DNA of 64,000 nt from Brachypterus glaber (lineage: Eukaryota; Arthropoda; Insecta; Coleoptera; Kateretidae). This document shows positions 12,936 through 24,200 of the stretch, in pieces; positions within the stretch are counted from its first letter, which is position 1; each line of letters opens with the position of its first letter. Location: positions 40,315,229-40,379,228 of the forward strand of contig OY294047.1 of assembly GCA_958510825.1 (NCBI GenBank), read 5' to 3'. The translations under genes were made by a program, and so were the position numbers. The notes beneath the pieces are model-generated. The model did not search any database. It worked only from the letters and a program-made list of their open reading frames with translations, and was not told where the DNA came from.

Positions 12936-13042
12936 ATAAGACAGTTAAATGAAAAAAAAAAAATACATTAGTTTTATGGCTTAAGCTAATTGCAGTTTAG
13001 TTTTTCAACTTTGCTTAATTTTTTTATTAATGTTGTAGATCG

Positions 13043-14024
13043 AAAAAACTTTTTGAAAAAAAATTGAACCGACTTCTATGTCTCTAAAGAGTAAAAAATA
13101 AGAAATACTTAAGTTGGTGCCAATTTCACCATTTTCTAAATTAATTCCTAACAATTATTTTTTTATTATTTTATTATTGTTTGCTGTGAAATTGGCACCG
13201 ACTTAAGTATTTCTTATTTTTTACTTTTTAGAGACAGAAGTCAATTCATTTTTTTTGCAAAAAGTTTTTATTTTTTACTTTTTAGAGACACAGAACATGT
13301 AGATTTGTGTCATTATCTTAAAGATAAATTTCTAAAAAATAAAAGCAATATTTTTATTTCAGCACCCAAGAGTCCAACTAACCTTATTTTAAAAGAAATA
13401 CTAAAGAAAATCTTGTTAAACTTTAAGCGTTAAGTAATAATCAAATAACGCCTTATGGTAAAATCACAAAATTTATCATTTTCTCTTGGTATTTTAATAT
13501 TACAGGTCCAGAGAATCAGGTTTAGCGGCATTTAAAAGATTTCCAGTGTGCCGTAATAACACCGGCACACAAAAAAAAAAAATTGTCTGTACACCGGGCG
13601 CCACCTATCTACGGGCATGTTTTTCGACCCGCTGAATACGAATTTCAAGTCAGTTTAGGCCGTCCAGCCTTCAATTTCGAGTAAAAATTTTTTTTTCTTG
13701 CCAAAACATCGAATTTTCGCTATTTTTTGGGTTTTTTTGCAATTTACTCGAAATTGAAGGCTGGACGGCCTAAACTGACTTGAAATTCGTATTCAGCGGG
13801 TCGAAAAACATGCCCGTAGATAGGTGGCGCCCGGTGTACAGACAATTTTTTTTTTTGTGTGCCGGTGTAATTGAGTGACCTTAATCAAGTAATCCAGCTT
13901 ATCCGAGTTATCCGACAAAAAGTTTCATCAAATTCCGTTCATTCGTTCCAAAGTTATGCCGGAACAAAAAAAAAACAAAGTCGTCGAATTGATAACCTCC
14001 TCCTTTTTGGAAGTCGGTTAAAAA
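13043..14024 (-). mobile_element. Repeat family copy A (AACCGACTTCCAAAAAGGAGG end)
   Basis: Matches copy B at 28533-29425 in inverse orientation over most of its length: the AACCGACTTCC..GAGGAGG end (about 13990-14024), the TAACGCTTAAAGTTTAA segment, and a terminal hairpin built on GTCTCTAAAAAGTAAAAAAT (13045-13262). Copy A is interrupted by a palindromic transposon at 13560-13867. The AACCGACTTCC..GGAGGAGG end is common in insect genomes as a dispersed repeat; the superfamily is not assigned. Confidence 0.8.
13560..13867. mobile_element. Palindromic MITE nested in copy A, TAA duplication
   Basis: Starts CACCGGCACACAAAAAA and ends with the exact inverse. Arms of about 130 bp (to about 13692 and from about 13738) are almost perfect inverted copies. 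TAA flanks it on both sides (13557-13559 and 13868-13870), and copy B of the host repeat shows the uninterrupted site, so the boundaries are well supported. A 3-bp TAA duplication suggests PIF/Harbinger. Each arm carries GGCGCCACCTAT, close to the fly CTCF motif. Confidence 0.9.
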
Positions 14025-14604
14025 TACAAAATATTTAGCGTTTTGAGCTTAAATGTAATCCAAATTTTAGTCTGTTTTGTAATAGTATATTGCGCATATT
14101 ATGCAATGCATAACTAGAAGGTACAGTTTTTTTTTGTATTAATGAGTATTTTCCGCTATGGGTAAGCCGAGTGTGAAAATGTTCACAATAGTCTGTAAAA
14201 CACTTTCCTCTCGAGTAATGTACACTATTTTTCCTATGACCAATGAATACAATAAATATAGATTGATTTTAATAGCTTTGTCTAAAATAAAAAAACATTA
14301 TTATAAATACTAGAAATATTAATTATTGTTTTTTTTGCAACCAGAATAATACAAAAATATTGTACAAATTACTAAAAAAATTCGCATTGTTTACGAAAAG
14401 AAATCGAACTAGTTTGTTTGAGTTTTATTTATTTAGTAAAAATCGGTTTACGGAGGATATTTAGACACTGTTAAAAAGGCCAATAAATTAAAGTTAATTA
14501 TTCAGTTAATCATCTCATTTTTATACATAGATTGTACCTACAGATTAAAAAAAAACCGTTTACATTGCGTGTGAGATCCTAATTTTTCTCCAGACTTGAA
14601 CATA

Positions 14605-15527
14605 CAGAGCAGTCCAAAACTCACCCCCCTTAACTTTTGAACGAGTTGAGATATCGACTTCAAATTTAGAACTCTTAAATAAGACAACTTAATCTATCTT
14701 TTAGCATATATTTAATATATTCGTCTCTTAAAATGTGGGCAGGGGAGCATGGGGGGACATTTTTTTAAATGGAAAAGGGGGTCATGTGATACATCATTTT
14801 AAAGCTTATAAAATTCTCCATTTAACTGTTTATTTTTTAATATTTTTCAAAAATTTTTTTTTGGGTTTAAAATAGGGTTGAAAATGGGTATTTTTGTCAA
14901 AATTTCTCTAAAAAAAATCAACAATATTTTAAAAATGACTAATTTCATGATAAAAAACGTAAATTATACTTTTAAACAATTTTAATTGATATAAATAAAA
15001 ATTTACAAAAAAAAAACTTAAAAAACAGTATTTTTTAGCACAAATAATAAAAAAATCAAAACCTTAAAAAAAAAATAAAAAATAAAAAAATGTACACTCC
15101 TATAGAGAATTTTATTTGCTTTAAAATGATGCATCACACCCCCTTTCTATTAAAAAAAAATCCCCCATGCAAACTGCCCACATTTTAAGAGCTTAAAGTA
15201 TCAGGTCTATATCAATCTAATGGCTATATTCCTTTTGCGAGTAAAGTCTAAAAACGTTTTCTTAATCAGCGTGCAGAGTTGACTCTTGGTACTGAAGAGG
15301 GCCAGCAGCCCGAAACTGTCAGTCTACCAATATCACTCTGTACGATGATTAGAAAATAGATTGATGGAATAATAATTAATATTTTTATAATTTTGTTTAA
15401 AATTAAAAATTTCTGTCCTTATCAAATATATGCTAAAAGATAGTTTTTTGTGTTATTTAAGAGTTCTAAATTTGAATTCGATATCTTAACTCGTTCAAAA
15501 GTTAAGAGGGACTTTTGGACCGCTCTG
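14605..15527. mobile_element. CAGAGCGGTCC mariner-like MITE, copy 1
   Basis: Termini CAGAGCAGTCCAAAACTCAC and the inverse of CAGAGCGGTCCAAAAGTC, flanked by TA on both sides. The arms contain CTTTTGAACGAGTTGAGATA and TCGACTTCAAATTTAGAACT. About 230 bp (about 15200-15430, GCCAGCAGCCCGAAACTGTC) has no counterpart in the other copies and is probably a nested insertion. The TA duplication fits Tc1/mariner. Confidence 0.9.
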
Positions 15528-15531
15528 TATA

Positions 15532-15670
15532 TACTGCTCCACTAAGCTAGAAAGCAGTACCTACCTCCATTTGTCAATAGCAGCGTTTTCATAATATTAC
15601 ATCAAAGTCGACGTGAAAAGGTCGCTATGCGACAAATTATGTTACTGCTTTCTAGATTAGTGAGGCAGTA
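15532..15670. mobile_element. 139-bp hairpin MITE abutting the mariner-like copy
   Basis: TACTGCTCCACTAAGCTAGA at the left is matched by inverted TCTAGATTAGTGAGGCAGTA at the right. It starts four bases after the neighbouring element ends. Confidence 0.75.
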
Positions 15671-16535
15671 GAGAATAATATCATAAAGACGAACCAATAA
15701 CCAAACAAAAACATGACCAAACAAAAACAAAAACATGACCGTACAAAAAAATCCGGGACATTTACATCGGGAAATAATTACAATTTGCAAAAAATATAAA
15801 AATAAAAAAAAATAAAAATTTACAATTTCTGGAAAAAATGTCACTATTTAAGATAAGTATAAAATAAATAAAAATAAAAGCAAATTAGTTTTAATATAAT
15901 ATTATGTTGTCAAGTTAATTTAATCATGCATTAGTTTTGTGAGTATAATTTCAAAATTTATTTTGTTTTACTTATTTTAAAAATATATGTTTAAAATATA
16001 CAAATGCATAAATAATTCTGACAACAGTAATTTTTTGTAGCGGCAACTGTACTCTTTAACACAGCATGTACCATAAATTTATTACCACAAATATTGATCA
16101 CCTATATAACCCATAATAAACCTGTGAAAAAGGGCTGCTGGTTAACAATAAGAAAAAGAAACCCCACAAACTTTCTCAATATAAAAAAAACTGTTGACCT
16201 ACTTTAATTTAAAAATATTTCCCAACTTTCTAAATTTTATTCTAACTGAATTTCGGTGGTTTAGTTTGTTTATTTCTTTCAACGAAATATATACATACTA
16301 GTAGGTACATACTATGTATTACTATTTTAAAATGTGCGTGTTTTTAAATTATTTTTGCTGGTGCATAACACGAAGTGAATTAAGTGTAAAAATTATTAAT
16401 TTTGATTTATTAACTGTAAATTGCGTGTAAAATTGTTGTATGTTTTTGAAAGAAATGGAATAAAACAGCGGACATTTTAATCTATGATTATTATTGGTAA
16501 GTTTTTTTTTACTATTTACATAAAAGGTCATGTTA
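15671..16535. other. AT-rich DNA, no gene seen
   Basis: Includes a short direct repeat AACAAAAACATGACC (about 15709-15741). No gene recognised. Confidence 0.5.
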
Positions 16536-16681
16536 GGGCATATCCACAGGCTCGCATAACAACATAGTACATAACAATGCGATGCCGTGATTGACTTCAT
16601 GTGCCGCCATGTATCTTGTAAGAGAATAACGGCATCGCATTCTTATGTTTTATGTTCTTATGCAAGCTTCTGCATAGGCCT
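16536..16681. mobile_element. 146-bp Tourist-like MITE, copy 1
   Basis: Starts GGGCATATCCACAGGCTCGC and is flanked by TTA on both sides (16533-16535, 16682-16684). The right arm is more decayed than in copy 2 (44285-44432). TTA duplications fit PIF/Harbinger-type MITEs. Confidence 0.85.
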
Positions 16682-17030
16682 TTATTTGAATAATGTTAGC
16701 CTATGGCATTTTTATAAAAAGAAAATAAATATGAAAAAGTCCAAACCAAGGAATATTTGATTTAAATTATATATTTTTTAATTTACTGATGATCCCATTG
16801 AGTTTTTCAAAAAAATTTGAATAACAACAAACGTTATTTTTATTTTTAATTGATGTAAAAGCGTACAGTTTTTCCAAAACAATCAACACCTTTTAACTCG
16901 AAAATTACACAAAATACTTCATTGGTTCAATTTTAATAAAATATTATTATTTGCAAAAACAATAATAAAGTAAACAAATGCACGAGGGTGGCTAAAATGT
17001 TTATACACTTCATTTATGTATATAATTTAT

Positions 17031-17185
17031 TAAAAATAGTGGCTCGCGCCCGCGTGATATGTATTTGATTTTCTACCGATAAGAGGTATTTATACGATAC
17101 AATGTCATGAGTAACGACACCCCGAAACGATTGCTGAAGTTTGACAAAATGTAGTGCGATCAGGTGTTATTAACGCTACAATTGT
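17031..17185. promoter_or_regulatory. Candidate regulatory island A
   Basis: A short GC-richer unique stretch (GGCTCGCGCCCGCG; CGACACCCCGAAACGATTGC) in AT-rich DNA. The words CGAC(A/G)CCCCGAAACGATT recur 1.7 kb away at 18860-18876 in another unique island. Sharing an odd 17-mer between two non-transposon islands is the reason to flag it. Confidence 0.3.
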
Positions 17186-18715
17186 AATAAAAGGTATATG
17201 AGCACTTAAAGTTTTTAAGTGAGTTAAAAAAGCTAATGTCTTAAAAATTTAGCACCCTAATGTACAATTAAAGATAAATAAAAGCATCGTTTTTGTTGTT
17301 TTAACCAAATATTTTTTAGTGAGATGGTAAGTACCTAGTAAAATTTTTGAAAACAGTATGTTATAATTATTTTATTTTATTTTTTTTGTGCAAAAGACGC
17401 CGGATTTCTAAAATCATGAAAAAGTAACTCTTTGTATTTTGTTTTAATTAAATAATGAGCCAATATTAACAGCACAATCATTCTGTCAGAATGTTTCTTC
17501 TCAGTTTTTGAATTAGAAAAAAATCTTAAGAGTGTTGCTCCTAAACCACTGAGTATATATTTGTATATACGGCGTATTACTTTACCATGTGCTGATAAAT
17601 AACCCGTGTGAAGAACGGAAACCACGACTATAGATACAAACAATCAGCATGAAATTATAATTGTGCACTTTATTCCATCAGCGTAAATTACATTTCAATT
17701 AAAGCACGGAGAATAACCAGACGGCCCTTCGACAACGTTCTGCAATATTACTATTCCGCTCAGAATATTTGTCGTATTTTAATATTTTTACTCAAATAAA
17801 AATAAGGTAGTAAAATAAACCGTGTGAGTCAGGTAAAATGGCAGAAAGAAAGAATTATTAAAATTACTGCTGATTAATTAAAAAATCCCTAAATTGTCCA
17901 AAAAATATAGAGGTCATGAGAAGGTCAACCGATCAGGTTACTCAACTTGTAAAAAAATATATTCCTGTAGATTTTACAGGAATAATTAATTGATTTCTAC
18001 TAATTATTTAAATAAAAGTAACCAAATTTTTTTACTACAGCAGTAACTTTAAAATCGACTTCAGCAAACCAGGAAAATATTAATCCTTAAACCCATATAA
18101 TGAAGAGTTTCAAGGACCTGATATTAAACATTGAAATAAAAAATTCTCCTATAAAATTTCACAAACTTAAAATTTAGAAAACGGATGTAGAGTTTCTACA
18201 ATTATTTTACAGCTGATCCAAAATATATTCATTCTGTTATTCAACATCTAATCATTTTTAAAAAAGATGCAAAATGGAAAGTTACTCATTAACTAAAGCA
18301 CTTTGGCGATAGAAAAAAAATTTTATGTTGAAATTAGAAATTAATCTTCGTCAACCAGACCAGTTATATCGAGTGATCCACAGAGTTTGATGCTTGGACC
18401 TATATTGTATATAATTTAACCTTTCCCCTGAAAACGAAAAAGGTTTTTACACCGCCAAATGGTATGTTAATCCTTTCACTGATGCTTTAATACTCATTCC
18501 AAAAAGACCTTAGCAATATAAAAAAATTTTCAATGACTATCTTACAGTTAAATCTGTCTACATGCACAGTTTTGCACATCGATAAAAAGAACCCACTGAG
18601 TAATTACAATTTAGACTACTATTAAGAAATAACCAAATATTTTCGATCTAAATAGGGTTGCAAATACTACAAATATTTCTAGACTGCATTATTAAATAAA
18701 ACCAATTAATTTCAA
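17186..18715. other. AT-rich DNA, no gene seen
   Basis: Only short, unrecognised open frames. No repeat boundary identified. Confidence 0.45.
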
Positions 18716-18719
18716 AAAC

Positions 18720-18960
18720 AGAACATGCTGTGCCACGAAACATCCTTTTGGCCGCAGACCAATCATCATCAATCAATGAATTAAATTGCGACTTGTAAGT
18801 TAATCAAGTTGGCCGTGAGATGAGCCAATAAACACGGCAATTCTATCTAGTCGCCTTCGACGCCCCGAAACGATTTTCCTTTGTTTCGGATGCGCTTCGA
18901 AAACTGCGATTGATTAGAGTTTAATGACTTTAGATAATAACTTTTATTAATAATACATAT
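18720..18960. promoter_or_regulatory. Candidate regulatory island B with Exd/Hox-type sites
   Basis: Unique sequence containing ATCATCATCAATCAATGAAT, whose complement includes TGATTGATGA (fits the Exd/Hox TGATNNAT core), and GATTGATTAG further right. TTGGCCGC and GTTGGCCGTG sit between. Shares CGACGCCCCGAAACGATT with island A. Function is inferred. Confidence 0.35.
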
Positions 18961-19035
18961 TTATTTCAATAAAACATAATGCATGCTTGCAGGTCACTGA
19001 AGTTTATACATGCTTCTTGTTTTCAATTTATCCAT

Positions 19036-20188
19036 AAAGAACCTGGCACACATATAGGGGGGTTCCTGGGCGTCAGTCAAACTGCCTCAAATTTTGATAT
19101 TTTGTAATTTCGGGGGTAAAAATTAAATTAGGAAAATTGCAGCCAAATTAAATGACCAGTTTCGGAGAAAAACGCTTTTATAAATCTAATTTTATGACAG
19201 ATTTTTTGACGTATATTAAGGTTATTTTTTACTTACGTAAATATTAACTTAATTAGCCGTTTTAAGTTTATTATACTCTATTAATTAAAGAACAGGCAAG
19301 ATAAATATTACATAAAAGGCTTTATTATCATTTACCTACAAGTGGTTCTATAAATTTTTTAAAACTTTGTGAAACTTCCACATGCTGGCATTTTCCACGT
19401 GCTAATTATCTGCATATTTTCTGTTAGACTTTTGATTGATTATGTTGAAACCTGGTTTGGTACATCGACAAATATTTTATAATTATATATTTTAGATTTT
19501 CTTGATATATTTTTTCAAAACAATATCTGATGGTTGACAAATCTCTCATGATATTTTCATATGCAAAATATATTATTGAGATTGCCTAGCAACAACTTAA
19601 TTCATTAGTGAACCCTTTATAGTAATATTTATTAAAAGTTGTTGCTAGGCAATCTCAGTAATATATTTTACCTATGAAAATATGATGACAGATTTGTCAA
19701 GCCTCAGACTTATTTTTGGAAAAATATATCAAGAAAATCTAAAATATATAATTACAAAATATTTGTCGATGTACCAAACCATGTTTCAACATAATCAAGC
19801 AAAAATATGCAGATAATTAGCAAACACGTGGAAAATGCCAGCATGTGGAAGTTTCACAAAGTTTTAAAATTTTTATAGAACAACTTGTAAGTAAATGATA
19901 ATAAAACCTTTTATGTAATATATATCTTGCCTGTTCTTTAATTAATATACAATAAACTTAAAACGGCTAATTAAGTTAATATTTACGTAAGTAAAAAATA
20001 ACCTTAATATACGTCAAAAAATCTGTCATAAAATTAGATTTTTAAAAGCGTTTTTCTCCGAAACTGGTCATTTAATTTGGCTGCAATTTTCCTAATTTAA
20101 TGTTTACTCCAGAAATTACAAAATATCAAAATTTGAGGCAGTTTGACTGAGGCCCAGAAACCCCCCTATATGTGTGCCAGGTTCCTTT
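19036..20188. mobile_element. 1.15-kb long inverted repeat (foldback)
   Basis: Arms at about 19036-19598 and 19636-20188 are close inverted copies, from AGAACCTGGCACACATATAG at the outside to GATTGCCTAGCAACAACTT at the centre. There is no coding content and no certain target duplication. The scattered substitutions show it is older than the 7453-7819 palindrome. Confidence 0.92.
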
Positions 20189-22163
20189 AATGAATTTAAT
20201 GACAGGCTCAAATTTACGGCTATTCTCACTGTCATTAAGTCATCACAAAATAGCACCTAAATAACGCGGTAATTTGCATAATATGATAGATAGCATTTTA
20301 CAATGGTAATTTGGTATTAAGGATCATCCACAATAGAAAATTACAATGACAAGATGAGTGAGATTCAGGATAGGGTCAAATTTAGGTACTTAATAATCTT
20401 GATTTAAATATTTGACGAAAAGAACATATTAAAAAATTACATTAAAAATAATTATCCCTACGCCCAAAAATACCAACATAATATAACCAGAATTCATTAA
20501 ATAAATAGTCTACTTAAAAAAATTGTTTTATATTAAGCCAATACTGAATATCATTAATGGACAAATACATTTTTGCCAACTGGTATAAAAATTAATTAAA
20601 TAAATAATTTTTTTCAGTACTAGCTTTAGAACATACCATTATTCATCATATTTTCAGACTGTGAAATCATTTTTCTTCACCTATAGCAATGATAATTTTT
20701 TCTCTCCTAGTAGAAGTAAATTTTATAAACAATTGATTTCTGTCACTTTAAATGTTTCAGTTCCTTGTGCAAATTTTACTAATTAAACCCAAGAAACTGC
20801 TTTAAATAACTTTTATTTATTAAATATAATTAATTATAATTATTACCAATTAATACAATACATAATTAGCTAAATATTAAAAAAAAAAAACAAGAAAAAA
20901 ACTAAATTTTTAAACGTCAGTTCAAAGTATTTGAGCAAATGTCATTGATCAAGGCTACTTGATTTTTATGAAAATTTCAATTTCAATTTCTTCTCTACCT
21001 TGGTATATAATTACTATTATTTTTGGATTTATTATGACATTAAACTTAATTCCTTTGAAGAGTGGCCTCAATTAGTTAAAACATTTATAAAGAAAATTAT
21101 TTAACATTGATCCAGAAGATTGGGAATTTAAACACTTATACTTTATAAAAACATCTTTTAAATTAAAGAAAATATTAGTATTATTATTAGTATTATTATT
21201 GATTTTAATACATCATTCAATCAGATAAACGTTTATACCGGTAGAAAAAAAATAATTTAAAAATTATTTTAGCTTAAATACAGAAAGAAATAAATAAACT
21301 GAAAAAAAATCTTGTTACCTAAGCAATTTAATAAAAAAGTAAACGAAATAGCCATCAAATAAAAACCTAAAACCATTGTCTGCATTTTAATCAACTTACC
21401 CGAGGCCATTTAAATAAATTTATCACTAACCCTGTCTGCCTTTTCAATCACTATGATTTAGGAATAAAATCGGTAAAATAACGCTTGGTGGCGCGACTGA
21501 AAGCAAAATAACGAAATACATGAAAAAATTAAAAGAATGTTGTGTAAATAATTGCACTTCTTTTGTTTTAAACAATTAAAATAATATTAATAGATAATAA
21601 AATATTTAATCAAAAAGAGTAATCATACAAAAATATATTCATCGCAGGAATTTTTATTTATTATTTTTTTTTAATTTATAAGATTTTGTAAAAGTATTTT
21701 CACTTTGTACAAAACATTTTTGGCACATTTCTTTATTTTTCATTACTTCTAAAATTACTAAAAAAAAAATATTCCGTTAGGGTGTTAAAAATGTTAGGTG
21801 TATATTGTCACAAAATAAACTTTCTCTCTTAATAATGAAATCAAATAAATGAACATTACGGATAGTATACAATTTACGGATAAAAAAAAATTAAATAAAA
21901 GGCTGTTTTTTATTTATTAAAAAACAAGATCCAATTCAATATATAATAAAAATTCAATTTTTATAGACACCAGATAGTCCAGCGAAATTTGGTTTCTACG
22001 GCAAGAAGTTAGACAACCTGATCCCCGACCCTTTTGATACATAAAATATGAGAATAATAAAAGAGCAAAAATATTGCATAAAAATATTTTGGTTACAGTC
22101 CTGAACCAAAATAAATTATTATTATTATTATTTATAAACGGTGATAATGTAAATAATAATTTG
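20189..22163. other. AT-rich DNA, no gene seen
   Basis: About 2 kb of A/T-dominated sequence with ATT microsatellite runs (21177-21200, 22117-22132). No gene or complete element recognised. Confidence 0.5.
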
Positions 22164-23170
22164 TAAGGTAAGTGCAGGTATTATGCCCATGCTAACGTAT
22201 AATTGCTGATAAAAATTAAAGGAGATAACTTCAAAACAAAATAATACTTATAGAGCCCAGATTACTTATTTATGCTTAAGTTATTAAAGAAAAGCATAAA
22301 AAAGTTAAAAAAATAAAAATTTATAGGCCATTTAAAAAAATGTGTCAATTGGCCATATTACCAACACGGTGCTGGTAATATGGCCACATATAAAATAAAT
22401 CATATTTTTCTAAATATTATCAAGTTAAGTATTTATATAATATATAAATATTATTTATATAATATATAAATATTATGCTTTTTATGCTTTTATTGCCTTT
22501 TGTTATATAAAATAAAAAAAAAATGAAAAGTTAAATAAAAACTATACACCTCATAAAATATAAAAAAAAAACAATTAATGGCTTTAGGTAAAGTAAAACA
22601 TACTTGATAAATATTTTATACTAGCTATTTTTTTTTAATTATTCACAATCTGAATAAAAATGGTCCTTTGTAATTTTCTGTTATTCTAACACAATATTTA
22701 TGTAAATAAACGTAACATCTATCAGCGAGCCTGCAGGAAGCATGCTTATTGCCATGGCCATATTACTATACACACACTGGCCATATTACTCTACATTGTA
22801 ATGTAGAAGATTTCCTAAATTTTTGTTAAAGTTACGTTTACTGACTGAAATTCTATATAGACCAACTGTTAAATAGGACGCTTTGCTATAATAAAATATA
22901 AATAAAATTTAAAGTACTTACCGTAATCAAATGTTATGAATTTTCAAAATATTAAAATTTTTATATAATCGTTTACCAACGAAAAGAAAATCACTAAAAT
23001 CGTTGCAGAATTAAAAACATTAATAGTGGCGCGATCTAGCCCTTGCCCTAGGAATCTTGTTACAAACACTAACTTAAAATATTGTAATCAAAATTTTTTC
23101 ATTCTTACTTTTTGAAATATGGCAAATTGGTCATAATAAATACATGGCCATAATACCTGCAACTACCTTA
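22164..23170. mobile_element. 1.0-kb TIR element (TAAGGTAAGTGCAGGTATTA ends)
   Basis: Left end TAAGGTAAGTGCAGGTATTA; the right end is its inverse with a few mismatches (complement TAAGGTAGTTGCAGGTATTA). Inside, GGCCATATTACCA recurs, including a palindrome at about 22352-22385 and two direct copies at about 22757 and 22780. Superfamily unknown. Confidence 0.75.
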
Positions 23171-23929
23171 GAAAATATTTATATGTAACAAATAAACTAT
23201 AAAAAGTAAACTGAATATTGAGTTACAAATCGATATGAAATCGGAATTTATTATTCTAGACAACTGTACTTACTTTTTGTTAAAAACACTATACTTCTAA
23301 AGTAACGTACTTTAATATTTGACATGAAATGTTGCGTGTTTTTAACAAAAATTAAAGTTGAATTGTATAGTATAATAACTTCCGATTTCCTATCCATTTG
23401 TTATTGAATATTTAGTTTACTTTTTAGTGTAACCTGAGGAATCTTATAGCACCCAATTGACTTTATTTTAAAAGTTACTAATTAGAACGTAAGAAATTTA
23501 ATGAGCTTTAAATTTTTTTTCTTCTTTTTTTAATTTTTTAGTTATTGTCGTTTTTTTTTTAATTTCTAGATGACTTTTATAGATGATTTACTTATTTATT
23601 AACACTAAACTCACTAAGAATTTGACCAATGAAATGTCAGAATTATTTGACACATTCCCTTCATTGGTTAATTTTTTAAATTAATTTATATTAGTGCTAT
23701 TACTTAGAGATTAAATTTAGTATAAAAATTAATTTAATATTGACATATATACCAAATCCTTGATTTAAAATTTATTGAGAGAATCCAAAAAATAAGTTTT
23801 ATATATTTTTTATATTAGAAAAAATAAATAAAAATTCATAGCTAAAGTAATCAATTTAATAAAAGCAAGATCCAAAAAAACAAATGACGAATAAAATTTG
23901 AACCAATCGTGTAATTGAGCGACAAACTA
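23171..23929. other. AT-rich DNA, no gene seen
   Basis: Contains imperfect inverted words at about 23190-23430 (AGTAAACTGAATATT / AATATTTAGTTTACT), suggesting another decayed foldback. Confidence 0.45.
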
Positions 23930-23934
23930 AATTG

Positions 23935-24200
23935 TAAGAAAAATTCTGTCAACCGTGAAAAACAAAATCGTTTCTGTCTCTGCTTTGACGACACACATCA
24001 AGATGGCCGACATTTGAAGCGCAGAAATGATACGGGGCGCCGACACGTCGGGGTGGGGGGAAAACAGCGCGAAAGAGGGCAACTGTGAAGGGAGGTTTTG
24101 CCATCGATCTGGCTCGTTTGATACACACATTTAACGTCATATAGACGTCTGGCCTGCCCCATATCACCGTCAAACATCGTGCGTCAATTAGAGGGTCCAC
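23935..24200. promoter_or_regulatory. Candidate Polycomb-response / boundary-type element
   Basis: A sharp GC-rich island. It contains AAGATGGCCGAC (23999-24010, Pho/YY1-type ATGGC core), a second core TTTTGCCATCG about 90 bases on, GGGGCGCC and GGGGTGGGGGG (Sp/KLF-like), GAAAGAGGG, and GAAAA words. This mix is what fly PREs carry, but no PRE activity can be read from sequence. It could also be the promoter of a non-coding transcript. It runs straight into the first unit of the 24.1-27.5 kb repeat array. Confidence 0.4.
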
